Source: Hyphomicrobiales bacterium | GTDB lineage: Bacteria; Pseudomonadota; Alphaproteobacteria; Rhizobiales; Beijerinckiaceae | Length of the DNA stretch: 32,031 nt | Assembly (NCBI GenBank): GCA_019237205.1 | Contig: JAFAHO010000261.1 | Span: 1 to 32,031, forward strand | Direction: 5' to 3' | In this document: positions 17,277 to 27,154 of the stretch, piece by piece | Layout of the letters: every line of letters begins with the position of its first letter | Numbering within the stretch: the stretch's first letter is position 1 | Notes under the pieces: model-generated | Seen by the model: only the letters and a program-made list of their open reading frames with translations | Database searches by the model: none | Told to the model about the DNA's origin: nothing | Program-made: the position numbers and the translations under genes

Positions 17277-17875
17277 CCGATCGGGTTCGAACGGCCATCC
17301 TCATTTCGGGGCGCGGGTCCAACATGAGCGCTCTGATCGAGGCGGCCCACGAGCCGGAATTCTCCGCCGAAATCTCGCTCGTTGTGTCCGATAAGCCCGA
17401 TGCGCCGGGGCTCGTGGCCGCACGTGAAGCGGGGGTAGCGGCGAAGGCGATCGATTTTCGAAGTGTCCCCGGGAGGGCGGCGTTCGAGGCGGCGCTCCAT
17501 TCCCAACTTGCCTCGGCTGGCGTCGAAGTCATCTGTCTGGCCGGGTTCATGCGAATCCTGAGCTCTAATTTCGTTCACCGATGGCGCGGGCGCATTCTCA
17601 ATATTCATCCATCCTTGCTGCCAGAACTGCGCGGACTGCATACGCACGAGCGGGCGCTGGCCGAGGCGCGCCAAGAACACGGATGCACGGTGCACTATGT
17701 AACGGCCGAGCTCGACGCCGGTCCAATCATTGCCCAGGCTCGAGTCCCAGTCTTTCCCGGAGACGACGCCGAAACGCTCGCGGAGCGCGTCCTGCTCGAG
17801 GAACATCGGATTTATCCGAAGGCTCTTGACGCGGTCGCTCGCGCGCTACGTGCGACTGGCGCGCCCGCGATCTAG
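17273..17875 (+). CDS. purN: Phosphoribosylglycinamide formyltransferase
   Basis: The 200-residue enzyme transfers a formyl group from 10-formyltetrahydrofolate to GAR, two steps before PurM. It shows the N-terminal [17 protein letters not shown] phosphate loop, the folate region [16 protein letters not shown], the catalytic NIHPSLLP (Asn, His) and the aspartate in [13 protein letters not shown]. The start is a TTG at 17273 within the purM stop, behind GGAAGG, a coupling often seen for purMN. The length is normal. It is followed closely by ppk. Confidence 0.95.
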   Translation: MTDRVRTAILISGRGSNMSALIEAAHEPEFSAEISLVVSDKPDAPGLVAAREAGVAAKAIDFRSVPGRAAFEAALHSQLASAGVEVICLAGFMRILSSNFVHRWRGRILNIHPSLLPELRGLHTHERALAEARQEHGCTVHYVTAELDAGPIIAQARVPVFPGDDAETLAERVLLEEHRIYPKALDAVARALRATGAPAI

Positions 17876-17911
17876 TCATGCTTGGCGCGGCGCAGAAATG
17901 GTCTAGAAATC

Positions 17912-20134
17912 ATGACGGACCAAAGCGAGAATTGCATGGTGCGAGGCGTTGCGAAAAATGAGCTCCAGCCCACGGTGGGCGGTTCCGTGCCGGAGGACGT
18001 CAGTCCATCTCCGCTGATGTCTTCGCCGGAGCGATTTATCAATCGTGAGCTGTCGTGGCTTGAATTCAATCGACGCGTCTTGGAAGAAGCGGCCAATGGG
18101 AATCACCCGCTTCTGGAGAGACTGAGATTCCTGTCAATCTCAGCCGACAATCTCGACGAGTTCTTCATGGTTCGAGTCGCGGGTCTGGTTGGTCAAGTTC
18201 TATCGGGGGTCACGGAAATCTCAGATGATGGCCGGACGCCTGCTGAACAGCTCGAGCGCATCAGCGAGCGCGTCGCCTCGCTCGTGGCGTCGCAGCAGGA
18301 GCGGTGGCGAGCTTTGAGATCTGAACTCACAGCCAGTGGGATCGTTATTCTCGAAGTCGCCGATCTGACGCGCCGCGAACGGGACTGGCTGCAGGAGTAC
18401 TTCCTTCAGCACGTCTTTCCGATCCTGACGCCGCTGGCCATCGACCCGGCGCACCCGTTCCCGTTCATTCCCAATCTCGGATTCACGCTCGCGCTCGAAC
18501 TGCTCAATCCGCTGGATGGCCGGATGATGAGCGCGCTCGTGCGTGTTCCGGGCAGCGTGGAGCGCTTTGTCAGGCTGCCTGACGGTCCGCTTGGAGTGAC
18601 GGCGCGATTCGTGACGCTCGACCGCCTCATCGTCGCATTCATCAGTCTGCTGTTTCCTGGATACGAGGTGTTGGGAGAAGGCTCATTTCGGGTGATTCGT
18701 GACAGCGATATCGAAGTCGAAGAGGAGGCAGAGGATCTTGTTCGCCTTTATGAAACCGCGCTCAAGCGACGTCGGCGCGGCTCAGTGATCCGGCTCGAGA
18801 TCGAAGCAAGCATGCCCGAATCGCTACGCGCTTTTGTGGCTGGCGACGTGGACGTCGTACCGTCGGGAATTGTTCTGATCGAGGGCATGCTGGCGCTGAA
18901 TGACCTCTCGCAGCTGGTCGCGATCGATCGGCCAGAATTGAAGTTCCCGCCTTACAACCCTCGATTCCCAGAACGGGTGAAGGACCACGGAGGAGATTGT
19001 TTCGCCGCGATCCGACAGAAAGATCTCGTGGTCCATCATCCCTACGAATCTTTTGACGTCGTCATTCAGTTCCTCAATCAGGCGGCGCGCGACCCAAACG
19101 TCGTGGCGATCAAACAGACGCTCTATCGCACTTCCGCCGATAGTCCGATCGTCAGAGCGCTCGTCGAAGCAGCCGAATCGGGAAAGTCCGTGACCGCGCT
19201 CATCGAATTGAAGGCTCGATTTGATGAGGAAGCAAATATTCGGTGGGCGCGCGATCTCGAGCGCGCGGGCGCGCAAGTGGTTTACGGGTTCATCGAACTC
19301 AAGACCCACGCGAAATTATCGATGGTGGTTCGGAGGGAAAGCGGGGCGCTGGTCAATTACTGTCACCTCGGTACCGGGAACTATCACCCAGTAACCGCTA
19401 AGATCTACACGGACATATCGCTCTTCACAGCCGATGCGGCGATCGGCCGCGACGTCGCTCGCATTTTCAATTTCATCACCGGCTATGCAGAGCCGGACGG
19501 GCTGGAACAAATGTCAATTTCGCCAATCACTTTGAAGGCGACTTTGCTGCGCAACATCGCCGACGAGATCGATCATGCCGCGGCTGGCAAGCCGGCGCGG
19601 ATCTGGATGAAATGCAACGCTCTTGTCGATCCGGAGATCATTGACGCTCTCTATGCGGCCAGTCGCTCAGGCGTGCAGATTGACATGGTGATTCGAGGAA
19701 TTTGTTGCCTGCGGCCGGGCGTGCCTGGGCTCTCGGATCATATCCGTGTGAAGTCGATCGTCGGACGATTCCTGGAGCACGCGCGCATTTATGCCTTCGG
19801 CGCCGGCCATGGACTGCCACATCCGAAAGCGCACGTTTTCATTTCTTCCGCGGATCTCATGCAGCGCAATCTCGATCGGCGCGTCGAGGCGCTCGTTCCA
19901 CTCCTCAACCCTACTGTGCATAAGCACGTGCTCGATCAAATCATGGAAGCGAACTTGATGGACAACGAGCAAAGCTTCAGGGTGTTGCCAGACGGGTCGA
20001 GCGAGAGGATCGCGCCGGCTGAAGGCGAGCCGCCATTCAATGCGCACAAGTACTTCCAGACCAACCCGAGCCTCTCGGGGCGCGGGCAGGCGCTCAAGCT
20101 TTCCTTTCCGATGGCGCTGCGCGAACGGTGCTGA
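17912..20134 (+). CDS. ppk: Polyphosphate kinase 1
   Basis: The 740-residue enzyme polymerises the terminal phosphate of ATP into polyphosphate, reversibly. N-terminal domain: [20 protein letters not shown] and [22 protein letters not shown]. Catalytic core: [36 protein letters not shown], and the phosphorylated histidine region [20 protein letters not shown]. The C-terminal phospholipase-D-like half includes [19 protein letters not shown] and [13 protein letters not shown]. The N-terminus is a little long; I chose the ATG at 17912, but the ATG at 17939 or the one at the MSSPERF stretch are possible, none having a strong ribosome binding site. It starts 36 bases after purN and is followed by the exopolyphosphatase gene. 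Confidence 0.95.
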   Translation: MTDQSENCMVRGVAKNELQPTVGGSVPEDVSPSPLMSSPERFINRELSWLEFNRRVLEEAANGNHPLLERLRFLSISADNLDEFFMVRVAGLVGQVLSGVTEISDDGRTPAEQLERISERVASLVASQQERWRALRSELTASGIVILEVADLTRRERDWLQEYFLQHVFPILTPLAIDPAHPFPFIPNLGFTLALELLNPLDGRMMSALVRVPGSVERFVRLPDGPLGVTARFVTLDRLIVAFISLLFPGYEVLGEGSFRVIRDSDIEVEEEAEDLVRLYETALKRRRRGSVIRLEIEASMPESLRAFVAGDVDVVPSGIVLIEGMLALNDLSQLVAIDRPELKFPPYNPRFPERVKDHGGDCFAAIRQKDLVVHHPYESFDVVIQFLNQAARDPNVVAIKQTLYRTSADSPIVRALVEAAESGKSVTALIELKARFDEEANIRWARDLERAGAQVVYGFIELKTHAKLSMVVRRESGALVNYCHLGTGNYHPVTAKIYTDISLFTADAAIGRDVARIFNFITGYAEPDGLEQMSISPITLKATLLRNIADEIDHAAAGKPARIWMKCNALVDPEIIDALYAASRSGVQIDMVIRGICCLRPGVPGLSDHIRVKSIVGRFLEHARIYAFGAGHGLPHPKAHVFISSADLMQRNLDRRVEALVPLLNPTVHKHVLDQIMEANLMDNEQSFRVLPDGSSERIAPAEGEPPFNAHKYFQTNPSLSGRGQALKLSFPMALRERC

Positions 20135-20178
20135 TAGACGACGGCGCCGTCAGGGCTCCGTTCTCCGCAGGGTCAGCA

Positions 20179-21696
20179 ATGTCGGATATGAAAGCGCAGG
20201 GACGGTTGCCCGGCGAACCTGTCGCGATTGTCGATATCGGCTCGAATTCAGTGCGTTTGGTGGCGTACGAATCACACGCGCGCGCGCCAACTCCGACCTT
20301 CAACGAAAAGGTTCTTTGTGGCTTGGGGCAGGGGGTCGCCACGACCGGACTGCTGCCCGAAGACGCCGTCGCTAAAGCGCTAGCCGCTCTTCATCGGTTT
20401 CGCGTTCTTTGCGACACGATGCGCATCAGCGACCTTCGCAGCATCGCCACCGCAGCGGTTCGCGACGCCGCGAACGGCCCGCAGTTCCTTAGCCTCGCCC
20501 AGCGAGCGATGGGCTGCAAGATCGAGTTGCTCAGCGGGTCGCAGGAAGCTCGGCTGTCGGCGCTTGGAGTGGTCAGCTCGATTCACAATGCGGATGGCGT
20601 CGTGGGCGATCTGGGGGGCGGGTCGCTTGAGTTGACTGATGTGAGGGGCGGCGATGCCCGCCATGGCCTCACGCTGCAGCTGGGCAGTCTATCGTTGATG
20701 GATCTCTCTGAGCGGTCGCCCAAGAGAGCGGCCAAAATCGTGCGGGAAACGCTCTCAAACGTCAAACTACTCAATGGGCTTCCTGGGCGCACGTTCTACG
20801 CGGTTGGCGGAACGTGGCGAGCGCTCGCGCGCCTGCATATGCGTCAGCGCCAGTATCCGATGAACGTGATGCACAATTACGTTATCCCGTCGCGCGATGC
20901 GCTCGAATTTGTTCGGCTCGTCGAAAGAATCGACGCTGACGCGTTGCTCTCAATCGAATCGGTATCATCGGCGCGTCGCCCGCTGCTCGCCTACGGAGCT
21001 GCAGTGCTGGAGGAAATCATCCGGCAGGCAAATCCGAAGGAGATCGTCATCTCCGCGCTCGGCGTTCGCGAGGGCCTGCTCTATTCGCAACTCCCGCCGG
21101 AGACTCAAGCGGAGGACCCCCTGCTCGCTTCGGCGCGGGAATTCAATCGGCTGCGCTCGCGCGCGCCGGAACACGGGGACGAGCTCTTCGAGTGGACGAG
21201 CCGGCTGATGACGTCCACACATCTTGAGGAAGACGCGGAAGACAAGCGTCTCCGCCATGCGGCTTGCCTCCTCTCCGACATTTCCTGGCGGGCTCATCCC
21301 GACTATCGCGGCGCACAAGCCTACGATCTTGTCGTCAATGCCGCTTTCATTGGGGTCGATCACCCCTCTCGCGCCTTCCTGGCGCTTGCGTCGGCGTACC
21401 GTCATCTGTCGAACGAGGACTTCGTTACTCCTCAGTCACGATCGCTCGTGACTGCACGTCAACTCGATCGCGCGCGAATTCTCGGCGCCGCCATGCGGGT
21501 CGCCTACAACATTTCGGCCGCCATGCCGGACGTCCTGCCGCGGGCGCCGATGACTTGCGATAAGGGGCAGGTCGTGTTGACCCTCCCCGCCGACCTCGCC
21601 GCGCTTAGCAGCGAACGACTGCAGTCGCGCATCCGACAATTTGCCCGACTCATCGGAGGCGACCCGGAGATCCGAACTCTAAATAATAGCATATAA
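20179..21696 (+). CDS. ppx: Ppx/GppA family exopolyphosphatase
   Basis: The 505-residue protein should release phosphate from polyphosphate ends, or hydrolyse pppGpp as GppA does. The ASKHA ATPase-like fold is seen in AIVDIGSNSVRLVAYE, IATAAVRDAANGPQFL, LSGSQEARLSALGVV, VVGDLGGGSLELTDV and YAVGGTWRALARLH. A longer C-terminal region with SDISWRAHPDYRG resembles the HD-like domain of Ppx. I chose the ATG at 20179 with GCAGGG upstream; a GTG at 20128 overlapping the ppk stop would add 17 residues but has no ribosome binding site. Pairing with ppk suggests balanced polyphosphate turnover. The stop codon lies within the AT-rich start of the suf leader. Confidence 0.93.
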   Translation: MSDMKAQGRLPGEPVAIVDIGSNSVRLVAYESHARAPTPTFNEKVLCGLGQGVATTGLLPEDAVAKALAALHRFRVLCDTMRISDLRSIATAAVRDAANGPQFLSLAQRAMGCKIELLSGSQEARLSALGVVSSIHNADGVVGDLGGGSLELTDVRGGDARHGLTLQLGSLSLMDLSERSPKRAAKIVRETLSNVKLLNGLPGRTFYAVGGTWRALARLHMRQRQYPMNVMHNYVIPSRDALEFVRLVERIDADALLSIESVSSARRPLLAYGAAVLEEIIRQANPKEIVISALGVREGLLYSQLPPETQAEDPLLASAREFNRLRSRAPEHGDELFEWTSRLMTSTHLEEDAEDKRLRHAACLLSDISWRAHPDYRGAQAYDLVVNAAFIGVDHPSRAFLALASAYRHLSNEDFVTPQSRSLVTARQLDRARILGAAMRVAYNISAAMPDVLPRAPMTCDKGQVVLTLPADLAALSSERLQSRIRQFARLIGGDPEIRTLNNSI

Positions 21697-21883
21697 TATG
21701 TGTATAATTGAATCGCACCACTACCTTGCCACCGACTTGCCACCGTCGCACGACTAGCTCATTTGCAAAAGGCGCGCTAAGGCCCCATATTTGGGTGGCC
21801 CTGTCTCGACGCCATGCGAGCGGGAGCGATTTCGACCCCCCACCGGCGGTCCTTGAAACCGCCAAGGCGAGGAGATGTCATCT
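21697..21883 (+). promoter_or_regulatory. Leader of the suf operon: AT-rich start and direct repeat
   Basis: Two TATAAT hexamers occur at 21692-21697 and 21703-21708 in an otherwise GC-rich region, without a clear -35 box at standard spacing. CTTGCCACCG is then repeated exactly at 21725-21734 and 21736-21745 (11-base period). I found no perfect Irr, RirA or IscR operator. The rest, to the sufB ribosome binding site near 21869, shows no gene I can support. A promoter for the suf operon is expected here. Confidence 0.4.
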
Positions 21884-23353
21884 ATGGCGGCTGTCCAAGG
21901 GACGGTCGATCGCGTTCGCTCGATCGACGTTGAAGCGTATAAATATGGCTTCGTCAGTCCGATTGAATCGGACGTCGCCCCCAAGGGGCTGAATGAAGAC
22001 ATCATCAGATTTATCTCCGCGAGGAAGGAAGAGCCGGAATGGCTTCTCGCCTGGCGGCTGGACGCGTTTCGACGCTGGCTCACGATGGGCGCGCCGAAAT
22101 GGGCTCGGGTGGAATATCCGCCGATCGACTTTCAAGAGATCCACTATTTTTCAGCCCCGAAGACTACGCCAGGACCAAAATCTCTAGACGATGTCGACCC
22201 CGAGCTATTGCGCACTTACGCGAAGCTCGGGATTCCGCTTGTGGAACAAGAGATACTTGCGGGAGTCGAGAGGCCGAGAGTCGCGGTCGATGCGGTATTC
22301 GATTCGGTTTCTGTCGCGACGACATTTAAGGCGGAGCTCGCCAAAGTCGGGGTGATTTTTTGCTCCTTTTCCGAGGCTGTCAGAAATCATCCCGACCTCG
22401 TTCGGCGCTATCTCGGCACGGTCGTTCCCGCTACCGACAATTTCTACGCAACCCTCAACTCCGCCGTCTTCTCGGACGGCTCGTTTGTCTACGTGCCGCC
22501 GGGCATCCGCTGCCCAATGGAGCTGTCGACCTATTTCCGAATAAACGAGAAAAATACAGGCCAGTTCGAGCGCACGCTTATCGTTGCCGACAAAGGCTCA
22601 TATGTGAGCTATCTCGAAGGTTGCACCGCACCAAAACGGGATGAGAACCAACTCCACGCTGCGGTAGTCGAACTCATCGCGCTTGAGGACGCCGAGATCA
22701 AATATTCGACCGTGCAGAACTGGTATCCGGGCGATGCTGAAGGCAAGGGCGGCATATACAATTTCGTGACCAAGCGCGGCGACTGCCGCGGCGCTCGATC
22801 GAAAATCTCGTGGACGCAGGTCGAGACCGGTTCGGCGATTACCTGGAAGTATCCGTCCTGCATTTTGCGTGGCGAGGCTTCCCGCGGCGAGTTTTATTCG
22901 ATCGCGATCTCGAACGGCCGACAACAGGTCGACAGCGGCACCAAGATGATTCACCTTGGGTGCAACACGAGGAGCCGCATTATCTCCAAGGGGATCGCGG
23001 CGGGAAAGTCGCAGAATACCTATAGGGGCCAGGTATCTGCGCACCGGCTCGCGACTGGGGCGCGCAATTTCACGAATTGTGATTCGCTGCTGATCGGCCA
23101 CCAATGCGGCGCGCATACGGTCCCATATATCGAGGCGAAGAACGCTTCCGCAATCATCGAACATGAAGCGACGACTTCAAAAGTCTCCGAGGAGCAGCTC
23201 TTCTATTGCCTGCAGCGCGGACTCTCGGCCGAGGAGGCGACGGCGTTGATTGTCAACGGGTTTGTTCGGGACGTCCTGCAACAGTTGCCGATGGAATTCG
23301 CGGTCGAGGCGCAGAAACTGATTGCGATCAGTCTTGAAGGGAGCGTCGGATGA
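21884..23353 (+). CDS. sufB: Fe-S cluster assembly scaffold SufB
   Basis: The 489-residue protein is the main scaffold of the SufBCD complex, on which sulfur and iron are joined. Recognisable parts are the N-terminal [36 protein letters not shown], the beta-helix core, and [20 protein letters not shown] with the conserved cluster-site cysteine and the following glutamate (YIEAKNAS). The ATG at 21884 lies nine bases after GAGGAG and matches the usual start MAAVQ; the ATG at 21875 sits directly on that site and is less likely. SufC overlaps its stop codon by four bases. Confidence 0.96.
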   Translation: MAAVQGTVDRVRSIDVEAYKYGFVSPIESDVAPKGLNEDIIRFISARKEEPEWLLAWRLDAFRRWLTMGAPKWARVEYPPIDFQEIHYFSAPKTTPGPKSLDDVDPELLRTYAKLGIPLVEQEILAGVERPRVAVDAVFDSVSVATTFKAELAKVGVIFCSFSEAVRNHPDLVRRYLGTVVPATDNFYATLNSAVFSDGSFVYVPPGIRCPMELSTYFRINEKNTGQFERTLIVADKGSYVSYLEGCTAPKRDENQLHAAVVELIALEDAEIKYSTVQNWYPGDAEGKGGIYNFVTKRGDCRGARSKISWTQVETGSAITWKYPSCILRGEASRGEFYSIAISNGRQQVDSGTKMIHLGCNTRSRIISKGIAAGKSQNTYRGQVSAHRLATGARNFTNCDSLLIGHQCGAHTVPYIEAKNASAIIEHEATTSKVSEEQLFYCLQRGLSAEEATALIVNGFVRDVLQQLPMEFAVEAQKLIAISLEGSVG

Positions 23354-24120
23354 TGCAGGCTGCTGGACCGATGCTCGAAATCAAGAAGCTGAGCGTCTCA
23401 ATCCATGGCGCGCCGATCCTTGAGGACCTCAACCTCACGGTCAGGGCGGGCGAGGTTGCAGCGATCATGGGGCCAAACGGCTCGGGCAAGTCGACGCTCG
23501 CGTACGTCATCGCTGGAAAACCAGACTATGAGATTGTTTCCGGGGAAATATGGTTCGACGGGGAAGACCTCTTGGAGCTGGAGCCAAACGAACGCGCTCA
23601 AAAGGGCGTCTTTCTCGCTTTCCAGTATCCAGTCGAGATTCCCGGGGTAGCGACCATGACGTTCATGAAGGCGACGCTGAACGCGCGACGTCGGTCGAGG
23701 GGCCAAGGGGATCTGACCACGCCGGACTTTATGCGTCGGGTGCGTGAGGCGTCGCAGATGCTGAAACTTGACCAGGAGATGCTGCGCCGCCCCCTCAACG
23801 TCGGGTTTTCAGGTGGGGAAAAGAAGCGGCTGGAGATCTTGCAGATGGCGCTGCTCAGACCTCGTCTATGTGTCCTCGACGAGACGGACTCTGGGCTTGA
23901 TATCGATGCGCTGAAGGTCGTCTCTGACGGAGTGAACGCGTTGCGGGACCCTGAGCGAGCCTTTCTCGTGATTACCCACTATCAGAGGCTGCTTGAGCAC
24001 ATCAGGCCTGACGTCGTGCACGTCATGGCAAAGGGCCGCATCGTGGCTAGTGGCGGACCTGAACTCGCTCTCGAGTTGGAGCGCAATGGCTATCGCGACT
24101 ACGCCGAAGCGGCCGCCTGA
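23350..24120 (+). CDS. sufC: Fe-S cluster assembly ATPase SufC
   Basis: The 256-residue ABC-type ATPase drives the SufBCD complex but is soluble and not a transporter. Walker A is [16 protein letters not shown], the signature is [17 protein letters not shown], Walker B is [15 protein letters not shown] and the switch histidine is in VITHYQRLL. The DETDSGLD form is specific to SufC. The ATG at 23350 overlaps the sufB stop (ATGATG). sufD follows after seven bases, so the three complex genes are co-translated. Confidence 0.96.
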   Translation: MMQAAGPMLEIKKLSVSIHGAPILEDLNLTVRAGEVAAIMGPNGSGKSTLAYVIAGKPDYEIVSGEIWFDGEDLLELEPNERAQKGVFLAFQYPVEIPGVATMTFMKATLNARRRSRGQGDLTTPDFMRRVREASQMLKLDQEMLRRPLNVGFSGGEKKRLEILQMALLRPRLCVLDETDSGLDIDALKVVSDGVNALRDPERAFLVITHYQRLLEHIRPDVVHVMAKGRIVASGGPELALELERNGYRDYAEAAA

Positions 24121-24127
24121 GGCGATC

Positions 24128-25435
24128 ATGACAGCCCATGTCGTCCAGAGATCGACCGCTGAGACTACATTGATGCGGCAATTCGAGACGGAGAAGCTTT
24201 CGTCTTCGCCCCGTCGCGCTGATGCGTTTGGCCGGTTTATTGCAGGTGGTCTGCCGACGCGACGCGTCGAATCCTGGCACTATACCGATCTACGTGCTGC
24301 AATGCGCGACGCTGCGCCGCTGGCGCCCGCCCCTGATTCGGGAGCGATCGAAGATGCCCGCGCGATTCTCACTGATCGTAAGCGCATGGCGGCGTGGCGA
24401 ATCGTGCTCGTCGACGGACGCTTGGTTGCAGAGCTCTGCGATCAATTCCCGCCGGCTGTGTCGTTCTCGCGGGAGGAGCCATCGCCTGTGGACGTTGACG
24501 ACCCAATGGTGGCGCTAAATGAGGCCATGAGCGTCGAGGCTTACGTCCTCAAGGTCGCGGACGGCGCGCGCGTGGAGGGCCTGATCGAGATCACGCACAT
24601 CTCGACCGCCAAGGACGCTCGCTCGGTCTATTCGCGGGTCGCCATCTTGCTCGGCATTGGCGCCAGCGCTTCACTCATTGAGTCATACTTGGGCGCCGGT
24701 CCCGGCGTGCAGCGCAATTCATTGGCGATCCTTACACTGGCTGAAGGCGCGCGGGCGAAGCATGTCGTCCTTGTTGAGGATGACGCCGAACTACATATTG
24801 AGAGCCGGCTCGGTCAGCTCGCCGCGGGGGCGGAACTCAACGACTTCGTGCTTATTTCGGGTGGGGCGTTGACCAGACGGCAGTTGTTTCACAAATTGAT
24901 CGGTCCAGAAGCGAAGATCACTCTTGGCGGACTCACACTGCTCGATGGGAAACGACGCTCGGACACAACGCTGCAGGTCGTTCACGCCGCGGAGGCTGGA
25001 ACAAGCCGGGAGTATTATCGGGCGATCGTCGACGATGAGGCGGTCGGGACTTTCCAAGGCAAGGTGATTGTCGAGAACGCCGCGCAAAAGACAGATGGAG
25101 CGATGAAATCCCAAGCCGTTCTCCTGTCGCCGCGGGCGCAGATGAACGCGAAACCAGAACTGGAGATTCTTGCCGACGACGTGGTGTGCGGTCATGGCGC
25201 GACGGTCGGGTCCCTGGATCCGGAGCAGCTTTTTTACATGATGACGCGAAGTCTCGATAGGGACGAAGCCGAATCGATGCTGCTGGAGGCGTTTGGAGAA
25301 GAAGCGATCCGGCGTATCGAAGACGACGTTCTGGCCGAAGCGTTGCGGAGGCCGTTTTGGGCTTGGCTCGCGCGCGAGCGTGTAGCTCGGGTTGGCGGCG
25401 AGGGCGAAATCCATTGGGTGGAGTCCGCTTCGTGA
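24128..25435 (+). CDS. sufD: Fe-S cluster assembly protein SufD
   Basis: The 435-residue protein is the SufB paralogue that completes SufB-SufC2-SufD and helps acquire iron. It has RRVESWHYTDLRAAM near residue 45, as in other SufD proteins, a degenerate beta-helix core with SLIESYLGAGPGVQRNSLAI, and the C-terminal AKPELEILADDVVCGHGATV with the conserved histidine, followed by QLFYMMTRSLDRDEAE. The ATG at 24128 has GAGGCG upstream; the frame is open further back into sufC, but those residues are not SufD-like. It overlaps the sufS start by four bases (GTGA). Confidence 0.95.
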   Translation: MTAHVVQRSTAETTLMRQFETEKLSSSPRRADAFGRFIAGGLPTRRVESWHYTDLRAAMRDAAPLAPAPDSGAIEDARAILTDRKRMAAWRIVLVDGRLVAELCDQFPPAVSFSREEPSPVDVDDPMVALNEAMSVEAYVLKVADGARVEGLIEITHISTAKDARSVYSRVAILLGIGASASLIESYLGAGPGVQRNSLAILTLAEGARAKHVVLVEDDAELHIESRLGQLAAGAELNDFVLISGGALTRRQLFHKLIGPEAKITLGGLTLLDGKRRSDTTLQVVHAAEAGTSREYYRAIVDDEAVGTFQGKVIVENAAQKTDGAMKSQAVLLSPRAQMNAKPELEILADDVVCGHGATVGSLDPEQLFYMMTRSLDRDEAESMLLEAFGEEAIRRIEDDVLAEALRRPFWAWLARERVARVGGEGEIHWVESAS

Positions 25436-26679
25436 ATGATGCTGTTCGAACGAGCCGGGGCGCTTACGATGTTGAGAGCGTCCGCCAAGATTTTCCGATT
25501 CTAGGTGAACGACCCTATGGCAAGCCGCTCGTTTACCTCGACAACGCGGCATCTGCTCAGAAGCCGAAGGTCGTTATCGACCGGTTGGTGCATGCGTATG
25601 AACATGAATACGCGAATGTCCATCGCGGGCTGCACTTTTTGGCAAACGCCGCCACGGAGGCCTACGAAGCTGCGCGTGAGTGCGTTCGGCGGTTCCTGAA
25701 CGCGGGGTCCGCTGAGGAGATCGTCTTCACGAGATCGACCACCGAGGCGATCAATCTCGTGGCGGCGACGTTCGGAATGCACGGCATCGGCCCCGGCGAC
25801 GAAATTGTGCTCAGTGTTATGGAGCATCACTCCAATATTGTACCCTGGCACTTCCACCGCGAACGCAAAGGCGCGGTGTTGCGGTGGGTCGACATTGGCG
25901 ATGACGGGTCGTTCTCGATGGAGGAGTTCGAGAAGGCTCTGAATGAGCGAACCAGAATCATCGCCATTACGCAGATGTCAAACGTCCTCGGAACTGCGCC
26001 GCCGGTCAAGGACATCGTCAGGCTCGCGCATCAGCGCGGGATCCCTGTCCTCGTGGACGGTTCGCAAGGGGCGGTCCATCTCGATGTCGATGTCCGAGAT
26101 CTTGGCGCAGACTTCTATGTGCTCACAGGCCACAAAGTCTATGGTCCCACTGGCGTCGGCGTTCTTTATGGGAGACGCGAGATACTTGAATCTTTGCCGC
26201 CATTTATGGGCGGTGGGGAGATGATCGAGGAGGTCACTCGGGAGGCTGTGACTTATAATGATCCACCCCACCGATTTGAAGCGGGCACGCCGCCGATCGT
26301 CCAGGCAATCGGGCTCGCCGCGGCGCTGGATTACATGGAGGGGATCGGAAGATCGCGCATCCGTGAGCATGAGGAAGCCCTCAGCGCTTACGCGCATGAG
26401 CGTCTTTCTTCGATCAACGCGCTGCAAATTATCGGAACAGCGCGCGGGAAAGGTCCAATCTTGTCTTTCACGATGCAGGGCGCCCACGCGCATGATATCG
26501 CGACGCTGATCGACAGGTCAGGGGTCGCTGTCCGGGCAGGAACGCATTGCGCTATGCCTCTGATGCAGCGCTTCGGCGTTACGTCGACCTGTCGGGCGTC
26601 GTTCGCGCTCTACAACACATTGGCTGAGATCGACGCGCTGGCGGACGCATTGGAGCGCGCTCAACGGCTAATTGCCTGA
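25432..26679 (+). CDS. sufS: SufS-type cysteine desulfurase
   Basis: The 415-residue PLP enzyme removes sulfur from cysteine as a persulfide for the SufBCD scaffold. Key parts are VYLDNAASAQKPKVVID near the N-terminus, the histidine stack VMEHHSNIVPWHF, the PLP lysine Lys235 in LTGHKVYGPTGVG, and the catalytic Cys373 in RAGTHCAMPLMQRFG. The short loop before the cysteine marks it as group II (SufS) rather than IscS. The start is the GTG at 25432, with GGTGGAG upstream, overlapping the sufD stop; two nearby ATGs are out of frame. No SufE-like partner is visible in the window. Confidence 0.94.
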   Translation: MNDAVRTSRGAYDVESVRQDFPILGERPYGKPLVYLDNAASAQKPKVVIDRLVHAYEHEYANVHRGLHFLANAATEAYEAARECVRRFLNAGSAEEIVFTRSTTEAINLVAATFGMHGIGPGDEIVLSVMEHHSNIVPWHFHRERKGAVLRWVDIGDDGSFSMEEFEKALNERTRIIAITQMSNVLGTAPPVKDIVRLAHQRGIPVLVDGSQGAVHLDVDVRDLGADFYVLTGHKVYGPTGVGVLYGRREILESLPPFMGGGEMIEEVTREAVTYNDPPHRFEAGTPPIVQAIGLAAALDYMEGIGRSRIREHEEALSAYAHERLSSINALQIIGTARGKGPILSFTMQGAHAHDIATLIDRSGVAVRAGTHCAMPLMQRFGVTSTCRASFALYNTLAEIDALADALERAQRLIA

Positions 26680-26691
26680 AGAGGTGGCGGC

Positions 26692-27069
26692 ATGAACGAC
26701 GTGCACAGCGACGCTGCTTCTCCGCTCGAGGTCAAGGCGCCTTCGGCAATGACGCCGGACGAACTTCGCGTCCTGACAGACGCGATCATCGCCGCGCTCA
26801 AGACGGTCTATGACCCGGAAATCCCCGCTGACATTTATGAACTTGGCCTTATTTACAACGTTGATTTTGATGATAGCCGGTTTGTGACAATCGAAATGAC
26901 GCTGACAGCGCCAGCATGCCCGGTCGCCGGAGAGATGCCGTCGTGGGTGGAAAACGCTGTTGGTATGGTGCCAGGCGTGGCGGGCGCAAAGGTGAATATG
27001 GTTTTTGATCCGCCGTGGGATCAAAGCCGCATGTCTGATGAAGCGCGCATCGCGCTTGACATGTGGTGA
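26692..27069 (+). CDS. sufT: SufT family Fe-S assembly protein (DUF59/MIP18 domain)
   Basis: The 125-residue protein has the MIP18-type domain: TDAIIAALKTVYDPEIPADIY, ELGLIYNVDFDDS, and TAPACPVAGEMPSWVENAV with the conserved cysteine. SufT homologues help mature iron-sulfur proteins and are usual at the end of actinobacterial and alphaproteobacterial suf operons. The N-terminal 20 residues are a variable extension. The ATG at 26692 lies behind AGAGG, 12 bases after sufS. The usual next gene, sufA, is absent; aapQ follows after 85 bases. Confidence 0.9.
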   Translation: MNDVHSDAASPLEVKAPSAMTPDELRVLTDAIIAALKTVYDPEIPADIYELGLIYNVDFDDSRFVTIEMTLTAPACPVAGEMPSWVENAVGMVPGVAGAKVNMVFDPPWDQSRMSDEARIALDMW

Positions 27070-27154
27070 CTGGGAAAAGGGAGCATCGCGGGGGAGGGGA
27101 AAGATCGCCAGCATCGGCGGGTCGACTGCCCTGGCGCGGCAGAGGATTCGGGGG

